Positions 23,896-33,128 of a stretch of DNA of 64,000 nucleotides are shown here, piece after piece; the stretch's first letter is position 1; the number at the start of each line of letters is the position of its first letter. The stretch is taken from positions 124,115-188,114 of the forward strand of contig NZ_ATTQ01000001.1 of the NCBI RefSeq assembly GCF_000419765.1. The letters are read 5' to 3'. Both the position numbers and the translations under genes were made by a program. The notes beneath the pieces are model-generated. The model was given only the letters and a program-made list of their open reading frames with translations. It was not told the origin of the DNA and made no database searches. Origin of the DNA: Rhizobium mongolense USDA 1844. GTDB taxonomy: Bacteria; Pseudomonadota; Alphaproteobacteria; Rhizobiales; Rhizobiaceae.

Positions 23896-24798
23896 ATGCC
23901 TCTTGTGATGAACCGCGATGTCTTCATCACCTGTGCCGTGACCGGCGCCGGCGATACGGTCTCGAAATCCAGCCACGTTCCCGTTACTCCCAAGCAGATC
24001 GCGGATTCCGCGATCGACGCCGCCAAGGCTGGGGCGGCAGTCGTTCACTGCCATGTCCGTGATCCGGACACCGGTACCGCAAGCCGGCGCAACGACCTCT
24101 ACAGGGAAGTCACCGATCGCATCCGCTCCGCCGAAATCGATGTCGTGCTCAATCTGACGGCCGGCATGGGCGGCGACCTGATTTTCGGCAATGTCGAAAC
24201 GCCACTGCCCCTGAACCCAAAAGGGACCGACATGGCGGGCGCCAGCGAGCGCGTCAGCCATGTCGGCGAATGCCTGCCGGAAATCTGCACGCTCGACTGC
24301 GGCACCATGAACTTCAGTCTCGGCGACTATGTCATGACCAATACGCCAGGCATGCTGCGCGCGATGGCGAAAAAGATGACCGATCTCGGTGTGCGGCCAG
24401 AAATCGAGGCGTTCGATACCGGCCATCTCTGGTTCGCCAAACAGCTTGCCGAAGAAAGCCTGATCGAGGACCCGGTACTGATCCAGCTCTGCATGGGTAT
24501 CCCGTGGGGGGCGCCGGACGATCTCAATACCTTCATGGCGATGGTCAACAACGTGCCGCAGAGCTGGACCTTTTCGGCCTTCTCGATCGGCCGCAACGCC
24601 ATGGCCTATCCGGCAGCGGCTATTCTCGCCGGCGGAAACGTTCGCGTCGGCCTCGAGGACAATCTCTATGCCGGCAAGGGCGTGCTTGCCACCAATGCAC
24701 AGCTTGTCGAAAAGGCAGTGCAGGTGGTCGAAGGCATGGGCGCGCACATCATCGGACCGGAAGAGGTCCGAAAGAAGCTGAAACTGACGAAGCGCTGA
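23896..24798 (+). CDS. beta-keto acid cleavage enzyme (DUF849), probable 3-dehydrocarnitine cleavage enzyme
   Basis: A 300-residue TIM-barrel BKACE protein. Zn ligands are His51 and His53 in HCHVRDPDTG; other family marks are NLTAGMGGD and CTLDCGTMNF. The class condenses a beta-keto acid with acetyl-CoA and releases acetoacetate plus a new CoA ester. Its carnitine-pathway members turn 3-dehydrocarnitine into betainyl-CoA. It is the first gene of the operon, 7 bases before carnitine dehydrogenase, with the CdhR-like regulator divergent. GAGGGAG upstream sets the start at 23896. Substrate assignment rests on context. Confidence 0.85.
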   Translation: MPLVMNRDVFITCAVTGAGDTVSKSSHVPVTPKQIADSAIDAAKAGAAVVHCHVRDPDTGTASRRNDLYREVTDRIRSAEIDVVLNLTAGMGGDLIFGNVETPLPLNPKGTDMAGASERVSHVGECLPEICTLDCGTMNFSLGDYVMTNTPGMLRAMAKKMTDLGVRPEIEAFDTGHLWFAKQLAEESLIEDPVLIQLCMGIPWGAPDDLNTFMAMVNNVPQSWTFSAFSIGRNAMAYPAAAILAGGNVRVGLEDNLYAGKGVLATNAQLVEKAVQVVEGMGAHIIGPEEVRKKLKLTKR

Positions 24799-24805
24799 GG
24801 GCCGG

Positions 24806-26308
24806 ATGATCAGGATCAACAAGGCAGCCTGCATAGGCGGCGGCGTCATCGGCGGCGGATGGATTGCTCGCTTCCTTCTGGCCGGTATAGACGTTGACGT
24901 CTTCGATCCACATCCTGACGCGCGCCGCATCATCGGCGAGGTCCTCGCCAATGCCGAACGGGCCTATGCGATGCTGACAGGCGCGCCACTGCCAAAACGC
25001 GGCAAGTTGGCCTTCTGCGGCAGCCTGGAAGAAGCCGTCGTCGATGCCGACTGGATCCAGGAAAGCGTGCCCGAACGGCTCGACTTGAAGCGTAGCGTGT
25101 TAGCCCAGATCGACGCGGCAGCGCGACCGGACGCCTTAATTGGCTCCTCGACGTCGGGCCTGCTGCCGAGCGATCTTCAGCAGGACATGCAGTATCCGCA
25201 ACGCCTCTTCGTCGCCCATCCCTATAATCCGGTCTATCTCCTGCCGCTGGTCGAGATCGTCGGCGGCGAGAAGACGGCGATGGCGACGATCAAGGCAGCG
25301 ATGGAAAAATTGCCGCCAATTGGCATGAAAGGCGTTCACATCGCCAAGGAGGTCGAGGCTTTCGTCGGCGACCGCCTTCTCGAGGCGCTCTGGCGCGAAG
25401 CCCTCTGGTTGATCCACGACGATATCTGCACAGTCGAGACACTTGACGACGTGATCCGCTATTCCTTCGGCCTGCGATGGGCACAGATGGGTCTCTTTGA
25501 GACGTATCGGATTGCAGGTGGCGAGGCTGGCATGCGCCACTTCCTCGCACAGTTCGGCCCCTGCCTCGCATGGCCCTGGACGAAGCTCACCAATGTGGTC
25601 GATCTTGACGACGCGCTCGTCGAAAAGATCGGCCAGCAGTCCGATGAGCAGGCAGAAGGCCGTTCCATTCGTGAACTCGAACGAATTCGCGACGAGAATC
25701 TCGTCGGTATCCTTCAGGCCCTGAAGGGGTCCAATGGCGGCAAGGGCTGGGGTGCTGGAAAGCTGCTTAAGGATTTCGAGCACGCGCTTTGGGCAGCGGG
25801 CGGAGCGACGAAGGCATCATCCGATCTTTCACAACCGCTGCGACTGGTCGAAACCAAGGTCAGCCCCGCATGGGTCGACTATAATGGCCATATGACCGAG
25901 CACCGTTACCTGCAGGTTTTCGGCGACACTTCGGATGCCCTCCTGCGCCTCATCGGTGTTGATCTCGCTTATGTTGAGGCGGGGCAAAGCTATTATACGG
26001 TGGAGACCCATATCCGCCATCTCGCAGAGGCCAAGCTCGGTCAGGCAATCCACGCGACCTGTCAGGTGCTTTCAGTCGATGAAAAGCGGTTGCAGGTGTT
26101 CCACACGATCCATGACACGGCGACCGGCGAGGCGATTGCAACCGCCGAGCACATGTTGCTGCATGTCAACACAAGGGCCGGCAAAGCGATACCCGCCGCA
26201 GCCGGGGTGCTTGAGAAAGCCGGGGCAATCGCCGCGGCCCATGCGGCTCTCCCCCCTCCTGAAGGAGCCGGCCGCCACGTCGGTCAGAAGCGTTGGAGTT
26301 CGTCATGA
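24806..26308 (+). CDS. lcdH: L-carnitine dehydrogenase fused to a betainyl-CoA thioesterase-like domain
   Basis: A 500-residue bifunctional protein. Residues 1-320 are a 3-hydroxyacyl-CoA dehydrogenase-type enzyme with the NAD motif GGGVIGGGW (11-19) and the SSTSGLLPSDLQ and HPYNPVYLLPLVEIV segments typical of carnitine dehydrogenase. Residues from about 345 form a hot-dog thioesterase (AWVDYNGHMTEHRYLQVFGD). The dehydrogenase oxidises L-carnitine to 3-dehydrocarnitine with NAD. After the BKACE step, the thioesterase domain can release glycine betaine from betainyl-CoA. Fused forms are known in rhizobia. The stop overlaps the next gene by four bases. Confidence 0.88.
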   Translation: MIRINKAACIGGGVIGGGWIARFLLAGIDVDVFDPHPDARRIIGEVLANAERAYAMLTGAPLPKRGKLAFCGSLEEAVVDADWIQESVPERLDLKRSVLAQIDAAARPDALIGSSTSGLLPSDLQQDMQYPQRLFVAHPYNPVYLLPLVEIVGGEKTAMATIKAAMEKLPPIGMKGVHIAKEVEAFVGDRLLEALWREALWLIHDDICTVETLDDVIRYSFGLRWAQMGLFETYRIAGGEAGMRHFLAQFGPCLAWPWTKLTNVVDLDDALVEKIGQQSDEQAEGRSIRELERIRDENLVGILQALKGSNGGKGWGAGKLLKDFEHALWAAGGATKASSDLSQPLRLVETKVSPAWVDYNGHMTEHRYLQVFGDTSDALLRLIGVDLAYVEAGQSYYTVETHIRHLAEAKLGQAIHATCQVLSVDEKRLQVFHTIHDTATGEAIATAEHMLLHVNTRAGKAIPAAAGVLEKAGAIAAAHAALPPPEGAGRHVGQKRWSSS

Positions 26309-27465
26309 ATTTTGCTCTCAACGAAGAACAGGAGATGATCGTCAAAACGGTCCGCGGCTTCGTCGAAACGGAAATCTATCCGCACGAAAACGCCGTCGAG
26401 CGCACCGGCGTCGTCGCGCCTGAACTTGGCCAGGCGATCCGGCGCAAGTGTATCGAACTCGGCTTTTACGCCTGCAATTTCCCTGAAGAGGTTGGCGGCG
26501 CCGGGCTTGACCATACCACTTTTACTCTGGTGGAGCGGGAGCTTGGCCGCGGCTCCATGGCCCTGACGGTCTTCTTCGGTCGTCCCTCGGGTATTCTCAT
26601 GGCCTGCGAAGGTGACCAACGGGACCGGTATCTGCTGCCGGCTGTGCGCGGCGACCGGATCGACGCGCTTGCAATTACCGAGCCGGATGCCGGTTCGGAC
26701 ATGCGCGGCATGAAGTGTGCGGCCCGCCGCCATGGGAGCGATTTCATTCTCAATGGCACGAAGCATTTCATCTCGCATGCCGACGTCGCCGATTTCGTCA
26801 TCGTCTTTGCCGCAACCGGCGAGGAGGAGACACAGAAGGGCACGAAGAAGAAAATCACGGCCTTCCTCGTCGACCGCGGCACGCCGGGCTTCGAGATCCT
26901 CAAGGGATACGATTCCATATCGCATCGCGGCTACCACAATTGCATCTTGAACTTCACCGATTGCCGGCTTCCCGAAAGCCAGGTGCTGGGCGGGATCCAT
27001 CGCGGTTTCGATATCGCCAATGAATGGCTCTACGGCACGCGACTGACAGTCGCCGCCACCTGCGTCGGAAGGGCCCGGCGCGTCTTCGACATGGCCCTTC
27101 CCTACGCTGCCGAGCGAAAGCAGTTCGGCAAGCCGATCGGGGCCAATCAGGGCGTTTCTTTCAAACTCGCGGACATGATCACCGAGATCGATGCGGCCGA
27201 TTGGCTGACGCTTGCTGCAGCCTGGCGGCTCGATCAAGGTATCGGCGCCAACCGCGAGATCGCCTCGGCAAAGCTCTACGCTTCCGAAATGCTTGCGCGC
27301 GTAACTGACGAAGCGATCCAGATCTTCGGCGGGATGGGCCTGATGGACGATCTGCCGATTGCCCGTTTCTGGCGGGATGCGCGCGTCGAGCGCATCTGGG
27401 ACGGCACGTCCGAGATCCAGCGCCACATCATCAGCCGTGAGCTACTGCGGCCATTCGGAGCATGA
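26305..27465 (+). CDS. acyl-CoA dehydrogenase, probable gamma-butyrobetainyl-CoA dehydrogenase
   Basis: A 386-residue FAD-dependent acyl-CoA dehydrogenase. The flavin/substrate segments are ITEPDAGSDMRGMKCAAR and the C-terminal AIQIFGGMGLMDDLPIARFW and RIWDGTSEIQ. It overlaps the carnitine dehydrogenase stop (ATGA) and precedes a CoA ligase and a hydratase. That order fits a butyrobetaine route: activation to a CoA ester, dehydrogenation to crotonobetainyl-CoA, then hydration to carnitinyl-CoA. CaiA-type crotonobetainyl-CoA reductases belong to the same superfamily. The substrate is inferred from neighbours. Confidence 0.8.
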   Translation: MNFALNEEQEMIVKTVRGFVETEIYPHENAVERTGVVAPELGQAIRRKCIELGFYACNFPEEVGGAGLDHTTFTLVERELGRGSMALTVFFGRPSGILMACEGDQRDRYLLPAVRGDRIDALAITEPDAGSDMRGMKCAARRHGSDFILNGTKHFISHADVADFVIVFAATGEEETQKGTKKKITAFLVDRGTPGFEILKGYDSISHRGYHNCILNFTDCRLPESQVLGGIHRGFDIANEWLYGTRLTVAATCVGRARRVFDMALPYAAERKQFGKPIGANQGVSFKLADMITEIDAADWLTLAAAWRLDQGIGANREIASAKLYASEMLARVTDEAIQIFGGMGLMDDLPIARFWRDARVERIWDGTSEIQRHIISRELLRPFGA

Positions 27466-27469
27466 AACG

Positions 27470-29524
27470 ATGACCCAGCGCGCGCTCGACCGCCTGCTCA
27501 GACCTCAAACGATCGCCGTCTTCGGCGGTCGCGAGGCGCATCGGGTTATCGAGCAGTGCGACCGAATGGGGTTCGGTGGCGACGTCTGGCCCGTCCATCC
27601 AAAACTCGAAGAGGTTCATGGACGGCGCTGCTATCGTTCGATCCTGGAACTGCCCGCCGTGCCAGATGCCGCGTTCGTCGGCGTCAACAGGATGCTGACA
27701 CTCGACATCGTCAGAGATCTTGCTGCAAGAGGAGCAGGCGGTGCGGTCTGTTACGCATCGGGCTTCAGCGAGGCGGCCGGCGAATTGGCCGACGGTGCGG
27801 ATCTGCAAAGACGCCTGCTGGAGGCGGCCGGCGACATGCCGATCCTCGGGCCGAACTGCTATGGCCTGATCAACGCTCTTGATGGCGCATTGCTCTGGCC
27901 CGACCAGCATGGGATGCAACGTGTCGACCGCGGCGTTGCAATCCTTACCCAGTCTTCAAATATCGCGCTCAACATGACCATGCAGACGCGTGGCCTGCCC
28001 ATCGCCTATCTGGTCACGGTCGGCAACCAGGCGCAGACGTCACTTTCTAGCGTCGCCTACGCGCTGCTCGAGGACCCTCGCGTCACCGCGGTCGGGCTTC
28101 ACGTAGAGGGTTTCGGAAGCCTGCCTGCGCTCCAGGAGCTCGCGCTACGAGCACGCGAGCTGAAGAAGCCGGTTGTTGCACTGAAGGTCGGGAAATCCGA
28201 GCAGGCGAAACGAGCGACGGTTTCTCATACGGCTTCGCTTTCCGGCAGCGACGCGGTCGCCGATGCCGTTCTTGGCCGTCTGGGGATCGGCCGTGTCGGC
28301 TCATTACCGGAATTGTTGGAAACGCTAAAACTCCTGCATGTTGCCGGACCGCTTACCGGCAATGCGATTTCCTCGATGAGCTGTTCAGGTGGTGAAGCGT
28401 CGCTCATGGCAGATGCCGCCGTCGGTCGCGCCGTGGAATTTCGCGCCTTGCGGCCTGGGCAGGTGGCGCCGCTTCGCCTCGCGCTCGGGGAAATGGTCAC
28501 CCTTTCCAATCCCTTGGACTACCACACGTTTGCGTGGGGCGATCTCGGTCGCCAGACGGACGCTTTTACAGCAATGTTTGAGGGCGGCTATGCGCTCAAT
28601 CTCGTCGTGCTTGATTTCCCGCGGACCGACCGATGCGATGCTACCGACTGGACGACGACGGTCGATGCGATCGTTGCCGCTTCAGCCTCCACCGGTGGGC
28701 TTGCAGGCGTTGTCGCGACGCTTCCCGAAAACATGCCTGAAGATCGTGCCGTCGGCCTGATGACGAGAGGCGTCGTGCCTTTTTGCGGCATTTTCGAAAC
28801 GCTTGCAGCAACTGAAATCGCAAGCCGCATCGGTCGGGAGTGGAGCGTTCCACCAGGGCCACGTCTTCTCGACGTGCCACAAGTCGAAGGCGAGATCGAA
28901 ACGTTGGATGAAACCCATGCAAAGGCGGCGCTCTCGGCCTTTGGCTTCCCCGTCCCTGCCGGTTTCGTTGCGAATTCTCCGCAAGAGGCGATGGAGCGCT
29001 CGGACGAGCTAGGCTATCCCGTCGCGCTCAAGGGGCTCGCCATTGAGCACAAGACCGAGGCGGGTGCGGTGGCGCTCAACTTAAAGGACGCAACGGCGGT
29101 ATTTGACGCAGCCACATCGATGAACGGCACCAAGGCATTCCTGGTCGAAAAGATGGTGGAGCACAGCGTCGCAGAGCTGATCATTGGAGCAACACGCGAT
29201 CCTGTCTTCGGGTTGACGCTCACAGTCGGTTCGGGCGGAATTTTGGTGGAATTGCTTGAAGATTCGGCCATTTTGTCGCTTCCAACGACAAGAACAGCGA
29301 TAACAGAGACGATTTCGCGTCTGAGGATCGGAAAATTGATCAACGGCTATCGTGGCCGTCCAAAAGGCGATCTCGAAGCGGTTGTCGTCGCTGTCGCAGC
29401 AGCGGCAGATTATGTCGTAAAGAATGCCGCGCATCTGGAGGAACTGGACATTAATCCGTTGATGGTTCTTCCTGAAAACAAGGGGGTTGTCGCAGTCGAC
29501 GCCCTTATACGGCGAAGGAGGTAG
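27470..29524 (+). CDS. NDP-forming acyl-CoA synthetase, probable betaine-CoA ligase
   Basis: A 684-residue single-chain CoA ligase of the ADP-forming acetyl-CoA synthetase type. The N-terminal CoA-binding domain spans about residues 8-100 (RLLRPQTIAVFGGREAHRVI), then come succinyl-CoA-ligase-like domains (GPNCYGLINALDGALLWPDQ, then the histidine-bearing TVSHTASLSGSDAVADAVLG). An ATP-grasp domain follows from about 490 (GYPVALKGLAIEHKTEAGAV). Most carnitine systems use an AMP-forming CaiC-type ligase instead. It lies between the acyl-CoA dehydrogenase and hydratase genes, so activation of gamma-butyrobetaine or crotonobetaine is the likely job. Confidence 0.8.
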   Translation: MTQRALDRLLRPQTIAVFGGREAHRVIEQCDRMGFGGDVWPVHPKLEEVHGRRCYRSILELPAVPDAAFVGVNRMLTLDIVRDLAARGAGGAVCYASGFSEAAGELADGADLQRRLLEAAGDMPILGPNCYGLINALDGALLWPDQHGMQRVDRGVAILTQSSNIALNMTMQTRGLPIAYLVTVGNQAQTSLSSVAYALLEDPRVTAVGLHVEGFGSLPALQELALRARELKKPVVALKVGKSEQAKRATVSHTASLSGSDAVADAVLGRLGIGRVGSLPELLETLKLLHVAGPLTGNAISSMSCSGGEASLMADAAVGRAVEFRALRPGQVAPLRLALGEMVTLSNPLDYHTFAWGDLGRQTDAFTAMFEGGYALNLVVLDFPRTDRCDATDWTTTVDAIVAASASTGGLAGVVATLPENMPEDRAVGLMTRGVVPFCGIFETLAATEIASRIGREWSVPPGPRLLDVPQVEGEIETLDETHAKAALSAFGFPVPAGFVANSPQEAMERSDELGYPVALKGLAIEHKTEAGAVALNLKDATAVFDAATSMNGTKAFLVEKMVEHSVAELIIGATRDPVFGLTLTVGSGGILVELLEDSAILSLPTTRTAITETISRLRIGKLINGYRGRPKGDLEAVVVAVAAAADYVVKNAAHLEELDINPLMVLPENKGVVAVDALIRRRR

Positions 29525-29530
29525 CAGAAG

Positions 29531-30313
29531 TTGAGCAGCTCCATTCGCACGAGACGCGACGGCGGCATTTTCGAGGTCATCATAGACCGGCCGAAAGCGA
29601 ACGCCATCGATCTTGCAACGAGCCGCGAGATGGGCGTTCTTTTCCGCGACTTTCGAGACGATTCAGCCCTGCGCGTGGCAATCATTTCCGGAGCCGGCGA
29701 AAAATTCTTTTCCGCAGGCTGGGATCTCAAGGCGGCAGCGGCGGGCGATGCCGTCGATGGCGACTACGGCATCGGAGGCTTCGGCGGGATGCAGGAACTG
29801 CGCGATCTTAACAAGCCGATCATCTGTGCGGTCAACGGCATCTGTTGCGGCGGCGGATTGGAAATTGCCCTTTCGGCGGATTTGATCGTCGCGGCTGAAC
29901 ATGCGACCTTTGCGCTGCCGGAGATCCGCTCGGGAACGGTTGCCGATGCAGCTTCCGTCAAGCTTCCCAAGCGCATCCCCTACCATATCGCAATGGACAT
30001 GCTCCTGACCGGGCGCTGGCTCGATGTTCACGAGGCCCATCGCTGGGGCTTCGTGAACGAGGTCGTCGCGGCCGGCAAATTGATGGACCGTGCGTGGGAA
30101 CTTGGCCGGCTGCTCGAAAGCGGACCGCCGCTTGTCTATGCCGCAATCAAGGAAATCGTGCGCGACGCGGAGGGAACAACGTTTCAGACTGCCATGAACA
30201 AGATCACGAAACGGCAGCTTGCAACAGTCGATACCCTCTATTCGAGCGAAGACCAATTGGAAGGCGCGCGGGCTTTCGCGGAGAAGCGAACCCCAAAGTG
30301 GAAAGGAAAGTGA
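29531..30313 (+). CDS. enoyl-CoA hydratase (crotonase), probable crotonobetainyl-CoA hydratase
   Basis: A 260-residue crotonase. The oxyanion-hole segment is KFFSAGWDLKA. Glu111 (GGGLE) and Glu131 (LPEIRSG) sit where the two catalytic carboxylates lie in CaiD. It would hydrate crotonobetainyl-CoA to L-carnitinyl-CoA. The start is a TTG at 29531 with a strong AGGAGG ending 10 bases before it; that site overlaps the end of the upstream CoA-ligase gene. A terminator-like hairpin with a T-run follows the stop, separating enzyme genes from transporter genes. Confidence 0.82.
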   Translation: MSSSIRTRRDGGIFEVIIDRPKANAIDLATSREMGVLFRDFRDDSALRVAIISGAGEKFFSAGWDLKAAAAGDAVDGDYGIGGFGGMQELRDLNKPIICAVNGICCGGGLEIALSADLIVAAEHATFALPEIRSGTVADAASVKLPKRIPYHIAMDMLLTGRWLDVHEAHRWGFVNEVVAAGKLMDRAWELGRLLESGPPLVYAAIKEIVRDAEGTTFQTAMNKITKRQLATVDTLYSSEDQLEGARAFAEKRTPKWKGK

Positions 30314-30319
30314 CGAGGC

Positions 30320-30338
30320 GGCGGCAACCGCCATTTTT
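30320..30338 (+). terminator. intrinsic terminator after the enoyl-CoA hydratase
   Basis: GGCGG (30320-30324), loop CAA, CCGCC (30328-30332), then ATTTTT. A short GC stem with five T residues, 7 bases past the stop codon. Termination may be partial, since a co-directional transporter operon follows. Confidence 0.6.
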
Positions 30339-30434
30339 CCCGCATGATCTCGGGCGGCGCAGGCGGAAGAGGAAACCGCATGCCGCCAGTTGCCCGAAAC
30401 TTCTATCAACACATCAAGAAGAAGGAACAGGGGA

Positions 30435-32024
30435 ATGAACGGCTATACGAAATATCTCACAAGTCGCGTGACTGCCGGTGGACTGAGCCGCCGTGAATTC
30501 ATCGGACGTGCCATGGCAGCAGGCATCACGCTGGCTGTTGCCGATAAACTCTTCACTGAAAACGCACAGGCAGCGGAGCCGAAGCGTGGCGGTCATCTGA
30601 AGCTCGGCCTCGAAGGTGGGGCGGCAACCGATTCCAAGGATCCGGCAAAATTCCTGTCGCAGTTCATGTTCTGCGTCGGCCGCTGCTGGGGCGATATGCT
30701 GGTTGAATCCGATCCGCTGACGGGGGCTGCAGTCCCTGCGCTTGCCGAATCCTGGGAGCCGTCGAAGGATGCGGCGACCTGGACCTTCAAGATCCGCAAG
30801 GGCGTCAAATTCCACGACGGCAAGGAATTGACGATCGACGACGTCGTCGCGACGCTGAAGCGCCACACGGACGCCAAGTCCGAATCCGGCGCCCTTGGCG
30901 TGCTGGGATCGATCAAGGATATCAAGGCGGATGGCGGCAATCTCGTGTTGACGCTGAGCGAAGGCAATGCCGATATGCCACTGCTGCTCACCGACTATCA
31001 CCTGGTGATCCAGCCAAATGGCGGCAATGACGATCCGCTCGCCTCGATCGGCACCGGCCCCTACAAGCTGACGAGCTTCGAGCCGGGTGTTCGCGCAACT
31101 TTCGAGAAGAACAAGGACGACTGGCGTTCCGACCGTGGTTATGTCGATTCCATCGAAATCATCGGCATGAATGATGCTACCGCCCGTATCGCGGCGCTGT
31201 CATCCGGCCAGGTGCACTACATCAATCGCGTCGATCCGAAGACGGTCGAACTTTTGAAGCGCGCACCGAACGTGGAGATTCTGTCGACCTCCGGCCGCGG
31301 CCACTACGTCTTCATCATGCATTGCGATACCGCGCCGTTCGACAACAATGACCTGCGCCTTGCCCTGAAATACGCCATGGATCGTGAAACCATGGTCAAG
31401 AAGATCCTTGGCGGTTATGGCAAGGTCGGCAACGATTTCCCGATCAACAATACCTATGCGCTGTTTCCCGAGGGCATCGAGCAACGTGCGTATGATCCCG
31501 ACAAGGCGGCATTCCATTACAAGAAGTCCGGTCACAGCGGCTCTGTTCTGTTGCGCACCTCCGAGGTGGCCTTCCCGGGTGGAGTCGATGCGGCCGTTCT
31601 CTATCAGGAAAGCTGCAAGAAGGCGGGCATCGAGATCGAGGTCAAGCGCGAGCCCGGCGACGGTTATTGGACCAATGTCTGGAACGTCCAGCCCTTCTCG
31701 ACGTCCTATTGGGGCGGGCGGCCGACGCAGGACCAGATGTATTCCACCGCCTATCTGTCGACAGCCGACTGGAACGACACGCGCTTCAAGCGTCCGGATT
31801 TCGACAAGCTGCTGTTACAGGCGCGCGCCGAACTCGATGAGACCAAGCGCAAGGACATGTACCGGACCATGGCGATGATGGTGCGTGACGAAGGCGGACT
31901 CATCCTGCCGATGTTCAACGACTTCGTGAATGCTTCCACCAAGCAGGTAAAAGGCTATGTTCACGATATCGGCAACGACATGTCGAACGGTTACGTCGCG
32001 ACCCGCGTCTGGCTGGACGCCTAG
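30435..32024 (+). CDS. ABC transporter substrate-binding protein, family 5, Tat-exported
   Basis: A 529-residue receptor of the peptide/nickel/opine class. A twin-arginine signal (S18-R19-R20-E-F-I) and Ala-rich h-region end near residue 46. The family 5 signature appears as PALAESWEPSKDAATWTFKI and GVKFHDGKELTIDDVVATLK. The partner genes are dipeptide-type permeases and a double ATPase. Placed directly after butyrobetaine/carnitine genes, it may import a quaternary amine or an acyl or peptide conjugate, although family 5 receptors mostly bind peptides. The start at 30435 has ACAGGGG. A stem-loop follows the gene. Confidence 0.83.
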   Translation: MNGYTKYLTSRVTAGGLSRREFIGRAMAAGITLAVADKLFTENAQAAEPKRGGHLKLGLEGGAATDSKDPAKFLSQFMFCVGRCWGDMLVESDPLTGAAVPALAESWEPSKDAATWTFKIRKGVKFHDGKELTIDDVVATLKRHTDAKSESGALGVLGSIKDIKADGGNLVLTLSEGNADMPLLLTDYHLVIQPNGGNDDPLASIGTGPYKLTSFEPGVRATFEKNKDDWRSDRGYVDSIEIIGMNDATARIAALSSGQVHYINRVDPKTVELLKRAPNVEILSTSGRGHYVFIMHCDTAPFDNNDLRLALKYAMDRETMVKKILGGYGKVGNDFPINNTYALFPEGIEQRAYDPDKAAFHYKKSGHSGSVLLRTSEVAFPGGVDAAVLYQESCKKAGIEIEVKREPGDGYWTNVWNVQPFSTSYWGGRPTQDQMYSTAYLSTADWNDTRFKRPDFDKLLLQARAELDETKRKDMYRTMAMMVRDEGGLILPMFNDFVNASTKQVKGYVHDIGNDMSNGYVATRVWLDA

Positions 32025-32064
32025 CACGTGAAGGGGTTAACGCCCCTCATCTTTAACGCAGCCA

Positions 32065-32091
32065 GGACCGTGGGAATGCTCCCCGCGGTCC
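32065..32091 (+). other. intercistronic stem-loop after the binding-protein gene
   Basis: GGACCGTGGG (32065-32074) pairs with CCCGCGGTCC (32082-32091), ten pairs including one G-T, loop AATGCTC. No T-run. It lies between the binding-protein stop and the first permease and likely stabilises the upstream message. Confidence 0.6.
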
Positions 32092-32120
32092 TCCCGACGT
32101 TTCAGCACGAGGCCTTTGCC

Positions 32121-33128
32121 ATGTCCAATCCTCCGTCAGGTCACATTTTACCCGGCCTGAGGTTCAAGCAGCGTTTTCCTCTGCTTGCCCTTATTCTCGA
32201 GCGCTTCGTGCTCAGCATCATCCTGCTCTTTGCCGTCTCCGTCGTGATCTTCGGAGGCTTGGAAGCGCTGCCTGGCGATTTCGCGACAACCTATCTCGGC
32301 CAGTCCGCAACCCCTCAAGCCGTCGCCAATATCCGTCAGGAACTCGGGCTGAACCGTCCGATAACGACGCGCTATTTCGAATGGCTCGGCGATGCCCTGC
32401 GGGGTGACTTCGGCTCGTCGTGGGCCAGTAAAAATTCCGTCGGTGAGCAGATCGGCAAGCGTCTTGGCAATTCACTCTTCCTTGCGGGCTTTGCTGCGGT
32501 CATCTCGGTCCCGCTTGCCGTCGGTCTCGGTATGCTCGCCGTCCATTTCCGCAACCGTCTGCCGGACAAGATCATCAACATCATCTCGCTAGCGGCGATT
32601 TCGCTGCCTGAATTCTTCATCGGCTATCTCCTGATCCTTTTCTTCGCCGTCAAATTCGGCGTCGCGACCTTTCCGGCGACCGTCTATGACAGCATGGGCC
32701 TCGTCGACCGACTTAAAGCTATCGCCCTGCCCACGGCGACCCTCGTTCTCGTCGTCCTGGCGCATATGATGCGAATGACGCGCGCTGCCATCCTTTCCGT
32801 TATGTCTTCAGCCTATATGGAAACTGCCGAGCTCAAGGGCCTCGGTGCCTTCCGATCAATCGTCAAGCACGCAGCCCCCAACGCGCTGGCGCCGATCATC
32901 AATGTGGTGGCGCTCAACCTTGCCTATCTCGTCGTCGGCGTCGTGGTTGTCGAGGTCGTCTTCGTCTATCCCGGCATGGGTCAGTATATGGTCGACGCTG
33001 TCACGGTTCGCGACATGCCGGTCGTGCAGGCCTGCGGCCTCATCTTCGCTGCCGTCTATATCTTCCTGAACATGGTGGCCGACATCCTCGCCATCATCGC
33101 CAATCCGCGACTGAGGCACCCGCGATGA
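32121..33128 (+). CDS. ABC transporter permease, DppB type
   Basis: A 335-residue permease with about six helices. DppB-type marks are the early periplasmic loop ATPQAVANIRQELGLNRPIT and the conserved loop ETAELKGLGAFRSIVKHAAP that docks the ATPase. A GTG at 32028 also opens the frame, but it would run through the intercistronic stem-loop; ATG 32121 has GAGG at good spacing. It pairs with the DppC-type permease, which starts inside its stop codon (ATGA). Confidence 0.83.
   Translation: MSNPPSGHILPGLRFKQRFPLLALILERFVLSIILLFAVSVVIFGGLEALPGDFATTYLGQSATPQAVANIRQELGLNRPITTRYFEWLGDALRGDFGSSWASKNSVGEQIGKRLGNSLFLAGFAAVISVPLAVGLGMLAVHFRNRLPDKIINIISLAAISLPEFFIGYLLILFFAVKFGVATFPATVYDSMGLVDRLKAIALPTATLVLVVLAHMMRMTRAAILSVMSSAYMETAELKGLGAFRSIVKHAAPNALAPIINVVALNLAYLVVGVVVVEVVFVYPGMGQYMVDAVTVRDMPVVQACGLIFAAVYIFLNMVADILAIIANPRLRHPR

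Noticed and set aside
32028..32120. GTG 32028 as the start of the DppB-type permease
   Set aside because: The extra 31 codons run through the intercistronic stem-loop, and ATG 32121 has a well-spaced ribosome binding site.
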